A stretch of 50,949 nt of DNA from an uncultured Prochlorococcus sp. (GCA_902594875.1 CACJNU010000012.1:1-50949); one strand, 5' to 3'; positions 30,411 to 40,721 are shown, counted from the first letter of the stretch. A program made the numbers and translations. Notes: a model not told the origin generated them from the sequence alone.

Positions 30411-33400
30411 CTAAAAAAGGTTATCTAAATAATTAATTCTTTTTAAAGGCGCTTTGCTAATAAAAATACCTGGAGATATATCTTCAGACTTAGATTTTTC
30501 AAATAATTCAAAATCTGGCAATCCCTTTAAAAACAAATAAATATATCCTCCTAGATGTTTATGTGGTTGATACTTTTTAAGTCGCCACTTTAATAATCTA
30601 TGCAATGCTAATAAATAAAGATGAGATTGCAGTGGATAATGATGTTTAATCATTTCATTTCTCATGTTTTCATAGTTATAGTTTCTTGGTAAACAATCAC
30701 TATTATCACTACCAGAAATCAAATTACTTTTCCAATCAATTACCCACCATTTACTATCTTCTATATTATTTCCTACAGGGAAAACACAATCAATACATCC
30801 TGAATGAAAGCCTTTATTCATAATTTGAAGATCATTTATTTTATTTGCATATTCTTCTCCAAATTCATATTCCTGATCTAATAAAAAGCAATTTGATATA
30901 TCATTAGAATTAATATTTCTACCTTCATAAGATAGGGTTAAATCATATTTAAGTTCCTTTATTAAGTATTCATTTGGAATATCAACTAGTTTCTTATTTT
31001 GTAATTCTCTTCCTAAAGATATATTTATGATTCTTAAAATCGCATCTTTTACTTTAAAAGCTAAAGAAGTATCGATTTGATGAAAGTTCAATTCCTCAAT
31101 AATTAAATCAATTAATTCTTGATTTTTATCGTTTCTAAATTCAAATCTTTCTATTATTTTGTGCAGGCAAGTCCCAGCAATAGTTCCTTTGGGAAATTCA
31201 CTTAAGGGATTTGGATAAGAAAAATAATTAGGATAATTCTTTGAATTCTTAAAATTAGAATCTTTGATAATTGATATATTATCTTCATAATCCTTATATT
31301 GATTAATCACTGCATCAATATTTTTATCTTTACTTATCCAAGAAGAATAACTTGAATAAGAAATAAATTGATCAGAATTAAATACACTAGATATTTTTTT
31401 ATTAACATTATCTATTTTCCAAAGATTATTATTCAATCGGTTGGTTTGGAACTTAGAAAAAATTTCTTTTATTTTCTCTTTTTCTATCCTGACTTCAAAA
31501 GTAGACTTATAAATATTGATATTTTCCAAATTATTAAGTAAATCATTATTTAAAATATTATTTATATCCTCTAAATCATTAAAAAGAATAAGTTTATATT
31601 TACTCCTTGTAAGTGCTACATAAATTAACCTCTCACTCTCTTTAAATAAATCTTCTTCTTCTATTAATTTAAATTTCTCAACCTTAGCGTAATTATTAGA
31701 AATATTAAGGTATATATTTCTATCAATATTTGATTTCCAAAGAGGTCCTTTAATTTTATTTGACTTATTTGAAATAACTGAGAGATATGGACATAGGACT
31801 ATTTCAAATTCGAGGCCCTTACTACTATGAATGGTAGAAAGATTTATTCCATTTTGAAGATTATAATCTTTCGTCAAAAAATCTTCTCTAGAGGAAATTC
31901 TTAAAATATGATCTAACTGATTTTTATACCAGTTGAAGACTATATTGAGATCAAAATCATTATTTATTAATTCTATTTCGACAATTTCTGAAAGTTGAAA
32001 TAAATTTGAGCTTAAATCTGAATCTTGAATAATCGAGGATGACTTGTAATTTATAAGTAGTTCATTAACAATGTTTAAAAAACCTTTTTCTCTTAGTTCT
32101 TGGGACCAAGTAATGCATTTATTAATTAAAATTTCTAGATTATTGCTAATTCCATGATTAAGTAAATTTTCTAATTTGATTTCTATAAACTTTGAAGTAG
32201 CAAGCAAATTTATATTTTTTAACGACCTCGGATTTAATAAACATTCAATGAATAAAAATAGTAAAGAACTTGCTTCTGTATCAAAAATATTTTGTTTATT
32301 TTGAATTTTGCATGGGAGGTTAAACTGGTTTAATTTTTTTTTTAAATCTAAGCATTGCGAATTATTTAATGTAAGAATCGCAATTTTATTAATATCAATT
32401 TCCTTATTATTTAAAATAAAGTATACTATGTAATAAGTTACAAGATCCTCTATATCAGTATCTTTTTTGGAAAATTCTACGATTTCAAATACATCCTTAA
32501 ATTTAAATTCAGGATTAATATTTTCATTAATTTTTGAGGTTAATTTACTATAGTTTAGTTTTGATTGTTTAAGTCCATTCTTATAAAGTTTATTAAGAAC
32601 ACCGATTAACTTTTTTGAAGATCTATAGTTATCTGTAAGTCTAAAAACTTCGATTGCATTAGATCTTGCATCTAAGTAAGTTTCAATATCTCCACCTCTA
32701 AATTTGTAAATCGCTTGTTTTGGATCACCTACGCAAAGTAAAAAATGGTTTTTTGTATTAAAGAACTTTTTTATTAAACTCCACTGAGTAATATCTGTAT
32801 CTTGGAACTCATCAACTAAGACACATTTAAATCTTTTTTGAATTTTAGATAGAGTATTACTATTACTAATTTCAGAATTTAGAAATGTATTTTCTACAGT
32901 CTTTATAAGATCGTTAAAGTTGAAAATAGAAAAACTTTTCTTTAATTCAATTAATTTTATATACGCTAATTGGGTAAATATTCTTACAAATTCAGTAAAG
33001 AAACCTTCTTTTATTTTATAAATTTTATCTTGTAATAAATTAAATTTAGAAAAATCTAATTTTAGATTATGCTTATTAATTTCTTTAGATATATTTTCAA
33101 TGTAAAAATATTTAGATAAAAGATCATCCTTAGAAATATCATATATAAAATCAATAACATTTTTAGAATTAAGCCTTTTGTTAATCTCTTCAATCCAACA
33201 ATTTATTTGATTAAACTTATCATTTCTTGGTTTTGCAGCATATATTTGACTTTTCCCACCACTCTCTTTAATTAATTTTCCTAACTCTATGAGTTGTAAA
33301 AATAATTCCTTACCTTTCTTATCCCATTCAAAACAAAACTCGTTCCAATTTAAAAAAACAAAATCATTAAAATAATTATTTAAATCAATATTCTTATATT

Positions 33401-34037
33401 TATTATTTATTTGAAATTTACAGATATTTTCTTGATCTATATTTTTTAAAATTTCTACGAAAAATGACTTATTGATCCTACTTCCAAATCTAGAACTTAT
33501 TTTTTTATTATTGACTGCTGAAATAAGCTCATGATTAAGATTCAGAAAATCATCAATCCATAAATTATCTATTAAATCTTTATAAAAATTATCAATATTG
33601 TTCTCAATATATGGATCTTGAGTTACCCCTATTTCAATACTATATTCATCAATAATATTATTACAAAAAGCATGGAACGTAGTTACTTTTAACTTATAGA
33701 ATTGATTTATAAAATTATCAATATCGGAAATTATTTTTTCCTTAGATTTATCTTTATCATTAAGATTTAGATACCAATCCTTAAGAGTATTATCTATCTT
33801 ACTTTCATTATGACTTTGCAAATATAATTTTAAATTATAAAATCTCGAGAGTATTTTATCTCTTAATTCAGAACAAGTATTTTTTGTAAAACTTAGCAAG
33901 ATTATCTCATCTGGTTTAACTTTTTTCTCCAAAATATTTCTTAAAACTATGTGCGCCAAAGTAAAACTTTTACCAGTTCCTGCACTTGCTTCTACTAATT
34001 TAAACTTATTATCTAATTTAATTTGATTAATATCCAT
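30411..34037 (-). CDS. recB: Exodeoxyribonuclease V subunit beta (RecB helicase-nuclease)
   Basis: A UvrD-like 3'-5' helicase fused to a nuclease, 1208 residues. Walker A is EASAGTGKS at 16-24, motif II is VDEFQDTD, GDPKQAIYKFRGGD is motif III, and STIHSSKGLEFEIV and YVALTRSKYKL are motifs V-VI. The C-terminal nuclease domain keeps the catalytic residues in GCIDCVFPVG and WVIDWKSN, so the complex should be nuclease-active. It is very AT-rich with many Asn/Lys/Ile codons, like its neighbours. Confidence 0.96.
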   Translation of the reverse strand: MDINQIKLDNKFKLVEASAGTGKSFTLAHIVLRNILEKKVKPDEIILLSFTKNTCSELRDKILSRFYNLKLYLQSHNESKIDNTLKDWYLNLNDKDKSKEKIISDIDNFINQFYKLKVTTFHAFCNNIIDEYSIEIGVTQDPYIENNIDNFYKDLIDNLWIDDFLNLNHELISAVNNKKISSRFGSRINKSFFVEILKNIDQENICKFQINNKYKNIDLNNYFNDFVFLNWNEFCFEWDKKGKELFLQLIELGKLIKESGGKSQIYAAKPRNDKFNQINCWIEEINKRLNSKNVIDFIYDISKDDLLSKYFYIENISKEINKHNLKLDFSKFNLLQDKIYKIKEGFFTEFVRIFTQLAYIKLIELKKSFSIFNFNDLIKTVENTFLNSEISNSNTLSKIQKRFKCVLVDEFQDTDITQWSLIKKFFNTKNHFLLCVGDPKQAIYKFRGGDIETYLDARSNAIEVFRLTDNYRSSKKLIGVLNKLYKNGLKQSKLNYSKLTSKINENINPEFKFKDVFEIVEFSKKDTDIEDLVTYYIVYFILNNKEIDINKIAILTLNNSQCLDLKKKLNQFNLPCKIQNKQNIFDTEASSLLFLFIECLLNPRSLKNINLLATSKFIEIKLENLLNHGISNNLEILINKCITWSQELREKGFLNIVNELLINYKSSSIIQDSDLSSNLFQLSEIVEIELINNDFDLNIVFNWYKNQLDHILRISSREDFLTKDYNLQNGINLSTIHSSKGLEFEIVLCPYLSVISNKSNKIKGPLWKSNIDRNIYLNISNNYAKVEKFKLIEEEDLFKESERLIYVALTRSKYKLILFNDLEDINNILNNDLLNNLENINIYKSTFEVRIEKEKIKEIFSKFQTNRLNNNLWKIDNVNKKISSVFNSDQFISYSSYSSWISKDKNIDAVINQYKDYEDNISIIKDSNFKNSKNYPNYFSYPNPLSEFPKGTIAGTCLHKIIERFEFRNDKNQELIDLIIEELNFHQIDTSLAFKVKDAILRIINISLGRELQNKKLVDIPNEYLIKELKYDLTLSYEGRNINSNDISNCFLLDQEYEFGEEYANKINDLQIMNKGFHSGCIDCVFPVGNNIEDSKWWVIDWKSNLISGSDNSDCLPRNYNYENMRNEMIKHHYPLQSHLYLLALHRLLKWRLKKYQPHKHLGGYIYLFLKGLPDFELFEKSKSEDISPGIFISKAPLKRINYLDNLF

Positions 34038-34049
34038 TTCTTTATTAAG

Positions 34050-34523
34050 TTAAACTTTGACGTCATTTTTATAAAGTAAGTAACTCTTAAATTTATTCAT
34101 TAAATATTTCTCTTCCAAGGCAATCTTAAATTTAACTACTAAAGCTAAACTTATTGTCAAAAATAAATAATAAATAGATAATTTTATTATAAAAACTCCA
34201 ATTGAAATAAATATTAAAGAATAATACATAGGATGACGCATAAATCGATAAATACCTGTAGTAACTAAACTACTATTGTTTATAGGTCTTGGGAAAGGGG
34301 ATAAATTTTTACCTAAGTCTTTAATTGAAAGTACCATAATTATAAAAGCGATTATGATAATTAAAATACCCAGGGAAAAAGAAAAAGGACTTGCTTGAAT
34401 TATTTGTTTTTGTGGAATAAATTCCCATTGAAAAAAATGAAGACTAATAATAAAGAACTGTAAAAAAACAAGCATTAGATCATAAGCAGCTTTAAAAAAA
34501 ATTTTTAACTGAAATTTAGACAT
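34050..34523 (-). CDS. Isoprenylcysteine carboxyl methyltransferase-like membrane protein
   Basis: A 157-residue protein with about four hydrophobic helices. The C-terminal half carries the ICMT/PEMT-like SAM-binding pattern GIYRFMRHPMYYSLI. This matches small bacterial members of the isoprenylcysteine methyltransferase / NnrU group, whose substrates are mostly unknown. It is inserted between recC (3-bp gap) and recB (12-bp gap) on the same strand, so it should be co-transcribed with recombination genes. There is no obvious functional tie. Confidence 0.85.
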   Translation of the reverse strand: MSKFQLKIFFKAAYDLMLVFLQFFIISLHFFQWEFIPQKQIIQASPFSFSLGILIIIIAFIIMVLSIKDLGKNLSPFPRPINNSSLVTTGIYRFMRHPMYYSLIFISIGVFIIKLSIYYLFLTISLALVVKFKIALEEKYLMNKFKSYLLYKNDVKV

Positions 34524-34526
34524 TTT

Positions 34527-37500
34527 TTATTTCTTTAATGCTTGAATTAGAGGGCCATATAATCTGTATGATAATTGATCAAATTTATCATTTCCAAGAA
34601 AGAAATCTGGTTCTTTTTCATTACCAAAACACATTTTCATTTCGATATTATCTCTTTCTCCTTTAGAAAAATTTTTATTACCAATCCATTTCTCTGTAAA
34701 AGCTTTTTTTTCATTTTTTGATTTTATTTTTGCTTCTACATATTTATAAGAACTTTCTGGAGGAAGAGGTAAACATTTTTCAGAAAAATTTTTAAAAATA
34801 TTTATGTACTCCTCCAAAATTAGATTTGATTCAGTCGCTGCGGGTGCTTGAATAATTTGCGATTTATATTTATTTTCTGTTCTAAAAATTACTTTAGTCC
34901 TTTTTATATTACTCTTTAAAGAAGAAATAAATAGTAATTTTATCCAAGCCTCAGTCAAACGGCTTAAACTTAACTTCGCATTAATTAATTCAATTACAGT
35001 GTCATCAGCGATTAAATATTCTTCTTTATTCGCATTTAACTTAACATAGATTTTATTAATCTTATTATGTTGACTCAAACTTGCAGATAGACTGCTTAAT
35101 AAGTCTTTGATTTCTTTTTCTCTCGTAAAAATACTATTTTTGGGCATAATAATACCACTTTCGGCCAATTGAGCATTAATATTTAACTCATTTAAATCAT
35201 CAATAATATTATGATTATCAATCTCTACTTGCTGAATTATTTTTGTAATAAGTTGCGACTTTTGGAGATTGCTTACATACTCCTCGTCTGGATGATGAAT
35301 AAATATTTCCTTGGGAAAAATATTATTTTTATTAAGCCAATATTTTTGTGGAGTCTTGAACCAATAAATCAATTCTGATAATTTATAATTTTTAATATCA
35401 GATTTTTTTTCAATCCAATTTATATCTTCTATTAAAGAATAATTACTTTTAACAATCTTAAATTTATCAAGATCAATTATTTCATTTTTATTTAAATCAG
35501 AATCTTTAATTATTAATTCTCTTTGTCTTTGATTTAAGAAGCTATCAAAAAAAGAAATTAACTCTTTTATGGGAAAAGAAACATCTAATTTTTTATTTTC
35601 TTTATCATTTTTTAACCAAGAAACTATAAATTTATCTCTGCAGGCAATTAACAACTCCAGAAATGCATATTTCTCTCTTTCAAAAACAGATGGATCACCC
35701 AAATGATATTTGTTTTTTAATAAATTAATGTTTTCATTCTTTGGTAATTTTGGATAATTAACACTATTCATGTCCATTAAGAAAATAACCTTATGAGGAA
35801 TATGCCTTGCATTCTCAATATCACTTACTAGAATCTTGTTGACTCGTGATTTGCTTTGATATTTAACTTTATTTATGCAAGAAATTAATATTTCTCTAAA
35901 AACTTTTAACAAGATAAGATTATCAGGTATTGAAGGTATTGCGTGATTATCAAGAATTCTATTTATTTCACTTATTTCTAAATTGAAATTTGCATTAAAA
36001 TCAGCAATACTTTTTAATATAAACTTAATCTTTTCAACCCAATTCGAGTAAGAAAAAGATCCCCTTATCAAATTAATATATTTTTTAAAATGAATTAATA
36101 TTTTAACCCATTTATTCAAATCCAAACTTATATTTTTATAGCTAAATGGTTTTAAATTAAAAGTACTTAAATTTACTTCTTTGTCATAAATTAAGCCTAA
36201 AGTAATTCTATTTATACACCAATCTAGAGTATTTTTCTCTTCACCTAATCTTTCTTTATCATCTAATCCCCAATGAAACCCCGCTTGGGTAAGTAAGAAA
36301 ATAATTTCATCCTTCTCATTAATATTAAAATCAAAAATATTCTGAGTTACTTTTTTCGAAAGAATATAATCTATTTTTTCAAGTGTAATTTTTTCACTTG
36401 CTATTTCAGTGATGTCAATTAGAAATTCATAAATGCCTGAAGAGTCATGATTATCCTCATCAATAAAAAAATAAGGTATCTTTTCACCATTAATTAACTC
36501 ATTATTAAAGATGTACCTTAGATAAGGTTTAATTAAATTAGTTTGTGGAGATAAAACAGCAATATCACTATATTTAATATTCTCGCAAGAATTTATTATT
36601 TCTATAATTTTATTTCTTAAATATTCAAATTGACTATTCTGATTAAAATGCTCACAAAGTAATATTGAATCATCCCTTTCACTTACTATAAAATCAAATC
36701 TATTATTATCAATTAGTCTTTTTTGTATTTGATTAAGAAGAGGAATATCTTTCTTATTGTGAAAATTAATTGTTGGATCGATATAAATAAGATTATTTTT
36801 TAAATTTATACCTTCTGTATAAATATTTTCATCAATTAATTTCTGAAAGTTTGCTCCAAATTTACCAAATATTTTCTCTATATTTGTATTATTTAAATTC
36901 AATCTACCTTCATTATCATCAAATTCCAACTCACCTTCAAGACAATTTACTCTATTCCATAAATCTTCTACAGGAGATAATAAATACAAATTTACCTTAA
37001 TAAATTTTGAAAGTTCTGAATAAAAATTAATATGTAGTTTAGATAAGTTATTATCTGAAAAAATATAAATTTGATTTGGTACTTGAAATTGAACGTTTTT
37101 AATTTTTCTTAAATTCTTTATTACATCAATCATGTATAAACATGATGGCTTTTCAGATATCTTTTCCTCTAATAATTTATATAAAATAGGTTGCCAAAAT
37201 TGATCTGAGTTTAAATTCTTAAATAGATTAGATGAATTAATTTCATATCTATTCCATTGAGCAATCATTTCAGGTCTAAAAATCAGATAATCAATAAAAT
37301 TATTCGTGATCTTTTTTGTCAGATTATATATGTCTCCATCAATTGTCTTTTTATTATCCAAATATTTATTAATCCAATTTCTAAGCGGAAATGACTCTTT
37401 AAAGCTATTTAATTCTTCCAAGGAATCAATAATGCCCCATTTAATTGACTCAAAATTCCAAGCGCTCATATCAATTTCAGGGAAAAAGTTTGTCAATAAA

Positions 37501-37709
37501 GATTCGGTATAAGTTGATATTGTCTTTAATTCATAAAGAGCACTTATTTTGTTTTTTATAGTTATTTGTTCACGTAGCCAATTCCCCAAAAAGTAATTAG
37601 GAACTACTATTTCTAATTTCTCATTTATAGGCGGAGGACATATTTTTAAATCCTCTGCTAACAGGTCACTAATTACTTCAATTTTATTTGACTTATAAAG
37701 ATTGAGCAA
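34527..37709 (-). CDS. recC: Exodeoxyribonuclease V subunit gamma (RecC)
   Basis: The Chi-recognition and scaffold subunit of RecBCD, 1060 residues. The N-terminus (MLNLYKSNKIEVISDLLAE) and the segments VVPNYFLGNWLREQI, ISTYTESLL, VFLMDMNSVNYPKLP and LSELIYWFKTPQKYWL correspond to conserved RecC positions. As in other RecC proteins, the helicase-like domains lack working motifs and the nuclease-like C-terminus lacks catalytic residues. It is the first gene of the recC-ICMT-recB-recD unit. Confidence 0.93.
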   Translation of the reverse strand: MLNLYKSNKIEVISDLLAEDLKICPPPINEKLEIVVPNYFLGNWLREQITIKNKISALYELKTISTYTESLLTNFFPEIDMSAWNFESIKWGIIDSLEELNSFKESFPLRNWINKYLDNKKTIDGDIYNLTKKITNNFIDYLIFRPEMIAQWNRYEINSSNLFKNLNSDQFWQPILYKLLEEKISEKPSCLYMIDVIKNLRKIKNVQFQVPNQIYIFSDNNLSKLHINFYSELSKFIKVNLYLLSPVEDLWNRVNCLEGELEFDDNEGRLNLNNTNIEKIFGKFGANFQKLIDENIYTEGINLKNNLIYIDPTINFHNKKDIPLLNQIQKRLIDNNRFDFIVSERDDSILLCEHFNQNSQFEYLRNKIIEIINSCENIKYSDIAVLSPQTNLIKPYLRYIFNNELINGEKIPYFFIDEDNHDSSGIYEFLIDITEIASEKITLEKIDYILSKKVTQNIFDFNINEKDEIIFLLTQAGFHWGLDDKERLGEEKNTLDWCINRITLGLIYDKEVNLSTFNLKPFSYKNISLDLNKWVKILIHFKKYINLIRGSFSYSNWVEKIKFILKSIADFNANFNLEISEINRILDNHAIPSIPDNLILLKVFREILISCINKVKYQSKSRVNKILVSDIENARHIPHKVIFLMDMNSVNYPKLPKNENINLLKNKYHLGDPSVFEREKYAFLELLIACRDKFIVSWLKNDKENKKLDVSFPIKELISFFDSFLNQRQRELIIKDSDLNKNEIIDLDKFKIVKSNYSLIEDINWIEKKSDIKNYKLSELIYWFKTPQKYWLNKNNIFPKEIFIHHPDEEYVSNLQKSQLITKIIQQVEIDNHNIIDDLNELNINAQLAESGIIMPKNSIFTREKEIKDLLSSLSASLSQHNKINKIYVKLNANKEEYLIADDTVIELINAKLSLSRLTEAWIKLLFISSLKSNIKRTKVIFRTENKYKSQIIQAPAATESNLILEEYINIFKNFSEKCLPLPPESSYKYVEAKIKSKNEKKAFTEKWIGNKNFSKGERDNIEMKMCFGNEKEPDFFLGNDKFDQLSYRLYGPLIQALKK

Positions 37710-37726
37710 TTTACTAGATGCTTATA

Positions 37727-38044
37727 TTACTCAACTTTAAATGGATCAATAATTTCTGCATTAGGACATTCGAATTCCCCCACAGCAACAAACTCTAAAC
37801 GAAGCTTTAAGAAAGTTACAAATTTTTTATCAGTCGATAAAACAACTGCTGGGGTAGTTGGGATTTTTGCTTTTAGATCAGCAAATTGGGTGGTTCGTAA
37901 AAATGATGGATTTTTTAAGAGCCAAAAATCTATTTCTTTATTATTTTCTTTATAGTTCCTCATCCTCTCTTTTAAAATTTCATCAAGTGGTTCTTCAACT
38001 GTTAAAAACTTTTCACTTGCCGCAACGAAAAAGTATGTTGTCAT
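37727..38044 (-). CDS. ycf54: Ycf54, Mg-protoporphyrin monomethylester cyclase accessory protein
   Basis: A 105-residue protein matching the Ycf54 (DUF2488) pattern: TTYFFVAASEKFL, EEPLDEILKERMRNY, EIDFWLL and LRLEFVAVGEFE. In cyanobacteria and plants it stabilises the AcsF oxidative cyclase that forms the chlorophyll isocyclic ring (established knowledge). It is 8 bp downstream of pdxJ on the same strand and 17 bp upstream of recC. Confidence 0.9.
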   Translation of the reverse strand: MTTYFFVAASEKFLTVEEPLDEILKERMRNYKENNKEIDFWLLKNPSFLRTTQFADLKAKIPTTPAVVLSTDKKFVTFLKLRLEFVAVGEFECPNAEIIDPFKVE

Positions 38045-38052
38045 TTTGAAAT

Positions 38053-38769
38053 TTAATTTGATGTAATAAGGGACTTCATTTCACGTACAGACTTTTCTAA
38101 TCCTACAGCTAAAGCCCTTGCAACAATACTATGACCTATGTTCAACTCGTTCATATTGTTAATTGATGCAATTTTTTTAACATTATTGTAGTTCAGGCCA
38201 TGTCCGGCATTAACAACTAATCCAAGGTCATTTGCTAAATGTGTTGACTCTATAATCCTTTGGAGCTCTTTATTTTGCCCAGATCCTGATAATTCAGCAT
38301 ATTTTCCAGTATGTAATTCTATAAAATCAAATCCTATTTCTTTGGAGTAGTTTATCTGTTCAACAAGAGGATCAATAAATGCACTTACTATTATATTTGA
38401 ATTCTTTAAATTCCCAACAAAATTCTTCAGGTATTGCAAATTACTTTTTAAATCCAACCCGCCTTCAGTAGTCACTTCCTCTCTTTTCTCGGGTACAAGC
38501 GTTACATAATCGGGAAGAGTTTTTTTGGCAATTTCTAACATTTCTTCTGTAGCAGCCATCTCTAAATTGAGTTTTGTTTTAATAGTCTCTTTCAGAAGAA
38601 ATACGTCTCTGTCTTGTATATGTCTTCTATCTTCTCTTAGATGCACTGTTATGGAGTCTGCCCCTCCTAATTCAGCTAAAAAAGCAAATTGCACAGGGTC
38701 AGGCTCGACAGTTTTCCTTGCTTGCCTTACATTTGCAATATGATCAATGTTTACTCCTAAAGTAGCCAT
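38053..38769 (-). CDS. pdxJ: Pyridoxine 5'-phosphate synthase
   Basis: Condenses 1-deoxyxylulose 5-phosphate and 3-amino-2-oxopropyl phosphate into pyridoxine 5'-phosphate. The chosen ATG (38769) gives 238 residues, beginning MATLGVNIDHIANVRQARKT, which is exactly the family N-terminus. The frame stays open 300 bp further upstream, but that part is unrelated, hydrophobic, and runs through the divergent acyltransferase gene. Catalytic segments are SITVHLREDRRHI, FIELHTGKYA, NAGHGLNY and NIGHSIVARA. Confidence 0.96.
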   Translation of the reverse strand: MATLGVNIDHIANVRQARKTVEPDPVQFAFLAELGGADSITVHLREDRRHIQDRDVFLLKETIKTKLNLEMAATEEMLEIAKKTLPDYVTLVPEKREEVTTEGGLDLKSNLQYLKNFVGNLKNSNIIVSAFIDPLVEQINYSKEIGFDFIELHTGKYAELSGSGQNKELQRIIESTHLANDLGLVVNAGHGLNYNNVKKIASINNMNELNIGHSIVARALAVGLEKSVREMKSLITSN

Positions 38770-38869
38770 AATTTTAAAAATCTTAGTTTCTAGACAATCT
38801 AGTAACCGCCCAATAATAGCTAATAAAAAAAAGCAATCACTTAACTTATTAATATATAGTAAATAGAAA

Positions 38870-39544
38870 TTGAAGAAGAATTCCTTAAATATTTGGCATA
38901 AAATCAACCCTTTATTGGGATTTATTGCAATGTTCGTTACCCAGGACGTTGTTTTGAAATTCTTTTTTAGAAAAAAGAAAATATTAAAAAATGGTTTTTC
39001 GATTCCCCTAAATTCCTCTATCATTTTATCTCCAACCCACAGATCAAGATGGGATGGCTTAATAATCACTATGGCAATGGGTAGAAGGATAACAAAAAAG
39101 GATTGTAGATTTATGGTTACTAAATCCGAAATGAGAGGAATACAAGGTTGGTTTTTAAAAAGACTTGGATGTTTTTCGATAAATCAACTATCGCCATCTC
39201 TTTCAGCGTTAAGATATGCGATTGATCTTATAGAAAAAGGAGAACAGCTAGTTGTTTTCCCCGAAGGAAAAATTAATAGACATGGGAAAAAATTAGTTCT
39301 CAAAGAAGGGCTATATAGATTAGCTAGATTAGCTACAAAAAAAACAACCTCTATTATTATTATTCCAATTGGAATTGCCTACAGCAAAATACCCCCGAAC
39401 TTTAGGGGCGAATTTTGTTTATCCTTTGGAAAGCCAATCCCAATTAATGATTACTTAAACTTTACGATCAAGGACTTTAATAAATTTCTTAATGCAAAAA
39501 TGATTCAAGAGGAAGAAAAAGCATTAAAAAATGTAGGTAGATGA
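38870..39544 (+). CDS. plsC: 1-acyl-sn-glycerol-3-phosphate acyltransferase (PlsC-like)
   Basis: Acylates lysophosphatidate, or a related lysolipid, to phosphatidate. In 224 residues it shows the catalytic H-x4-D as HRSRWD (57-62) and the substrate-binding FPEGKINR. The last conserved block is IIPIGIAY. The assigned start is TTG at 38870, because homology-like hydrophobic sequence begins right after it. An internal Met at residue 21 is possible but would remove part of the first helix. It is divergent from pdxJ across 100 bp. Confidence 0.88.
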   Translation: MKKNSLNIWHKINPLLGFIAMFVTQDVVLKFFFRKKKILKNGFSIPLNSSIILSPTHRSRWDGLIITMAMGRRITKKDCRFMVTKSEMRGIQGWFLKRLGCFSINQLSPSLSALRYAIDLIEKGEQLVVFPEGKINRHGKKLVLKEGLYRLARLATKKTTSIIIIPIGIAYSKIPPNFRGEFCLSFGKPIPINDYLNFTIKDFNKFLNAKMIQEEEKALKNVGR

Positions 39545-39587
39545 ATCAGCAATAAGTTACTATGAATTTTAATAATTGAAAAATAAA

Positions 39588-40103
39588 ATGAAATTCTTAA
39601 GATTACTTCCAATTTTATTTATATTTTTTGGAAATGTTCCTTACAAAAATGAAGTTCATGCAGAAATAAAAACTCCAGAAGACTTCAGAGTACTATCAAA
39701 CGAGAGTAAAAATCTTTCCATCTCAAACGTAGAATATTTTATAAAAGAAGGTGATAAATATATAAAAAACGGGGATTTCGATAAAGCTAAAGATTCTTAC
39801 CTAGACGCTAGAAAACTAGCAAAGCAACTTGCGTCTTTTTATTCAGATTTGAATTCATCCTTCAAAGGAATTGATGCGAGAATACCAAAAGAAATGCAAA
39901 GGAAAGGTAAGCAATCATTACAAATTTTGGCAGAGTCAAATGAGAGATTAGCCTCTATGTATATAAAAACTGAAAAGCCTGAGGTTGCAGTACCCTTACT
40001 TGTTGAAACAATTAGAATAATGTCACCTAATAGTGCGGAGGGTAAAGAAGCTTATGAAAGATTGATCCAACTAGGATTTGTTGAGACAAAATACAAAGGT
40101 TAA
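39588..40103 (+). CDS. Exported alpha-helical (TPR-like) protein
   Basis: A 171-residue protein from the ATG at 39588. A TTG four codons upstream is also in frame. The signal peptide is about residues 1-25, ending VHA. The mature part is helical. One repeat reads YFIKEGDKYIKNGDFDKAKDSYLDARKLAKQ, a TPR-like helix pair, and a second degenerate pair lies near YIKTEKPEVAVPLLVETIRIM. It probably acts as a periplasmic scaffold. Specific partners are unknown. It is upstream of bolA by 12 bp. Confidence 0.8.
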   Translation: MKFLRLLPILFIFFGNVPYKNEVHAEIKTPEDFRVLSNESKNLSISNVEYFIKEGDKYIKNGDFDKAKDSYLDARKLAKQLASFYSDLNSSFKGIDARIPKEMQRKGKQSLQILAESNERLASMYIKTEKPEVAVPLLVETIRIMSPNSAEGKEAYERLIQLGFVETKYKG

Positions 40104-40115
40104 TAAAAATTTACT

Positions 40116-40346
40116 ATGATCACCAAAAAAGACGTTATTAATTTAATCACTAAAAAAATTCCAAGTTCCCAAGTTTTTGTTGAAAACCTCAAAGGGAATG
40201 ATCATTTGCAAGTAACTGTAGTTGCATCTGAATTCAATGGATTATCATTAGTTAAACAACACCAGCTAGTATATTCTGCTTTGAAGGAAGAATTAGCTTC
40301 AGAGGCTATCCATGCACTGGCATTAAAAACAGAAACTCCAAATTGA
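40116..40346 (+). CDS. bolA: BolA family protein
   Basis: A 76-residue BolA. The conserved core is NLKGNDHLQVTVVASEFNGLSLVKQHQLVYSAL followed by IHALALKTETP, with the class-defining His residues. BolA binds a [2Fe-2S] cluster together with a CGFS monothiol glutaredoxin. That partner is encoded 3 bp downstream, so the pair is expected to form an iron-sulfur regulatory or trafficking complex. Confidence 0.95.
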   Translation: MITKKDVINLITKKIPSSQVFVENLKGNDHLQVTVVASEFNGLSLVKQHQLVYSALKEELASEAIHALALKTETPN

Positions 40347-40349
40347 ATT

Positions 40350-40673
40350 ATGGACAACCTTACTAAAGATAAAATACAAAACCTGATTGATTCAAATCCA
40401 GTGATGGTTTTCATGAAAGGGACAAAATTAATGCCTCAATGCGGTTTTTCCAACAATGTAGTCCAAATATTAAATTCCTTAGGGGTAGAATTTGGTACTT
40501 TTGATGTTTTAAGTGATTTTGCTATAAGAGAAGGTATCAAAGAATATTCAGATTGGCCAACAATTCCACAAGTTTACTTAAAAGGAGAATTTCTCGGTGG
40601 ATCAGACATTCTTATTGAGATGTACAACTCTGGATCTCTTAAAGAAAAAATAGAAATTGAATTAGCGTCTTAA
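40350..40673 (+). CDS. grxD: Monothiol glutaredoxin, Grx4/GrxD (CGFS) family
   Basis: A 107-residue glutaredoxin with the single-cysteine active site CGFS in MPQCGFSN. The glutathione-binding segments WPTIPQVYLKGEFLGGSDI are conserved. In the family it carries [2Fe-2S] clusters as a homodimer or as a BolA heterodimer. Its coupling to bolA fits that role. Confidence 0.97.
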   Translation: MDNLTKDKIQNLIDSNPVMVFMKGTKLMPQCGFSNNVVQILNSLGVEFGTFDVLSDFAIREGIKEYSDWPTIPQVYLKGEFLGGSDILIEMYNSGSLKEKIEIELAS

Positions 40674-40721
40674 AACAATTAGTGAGTATAAATACTGTAT
40701 TGATTAATAAAAATTAATATT

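Noticed and set aside
38770..39069. A 100-residue N-terminal extension of pdxJ
   Set aside because: The conserved PdxJ N-terminus begins at 38769. The upstream frame is unrelated and overlaps the divergent acyltransferase gene.
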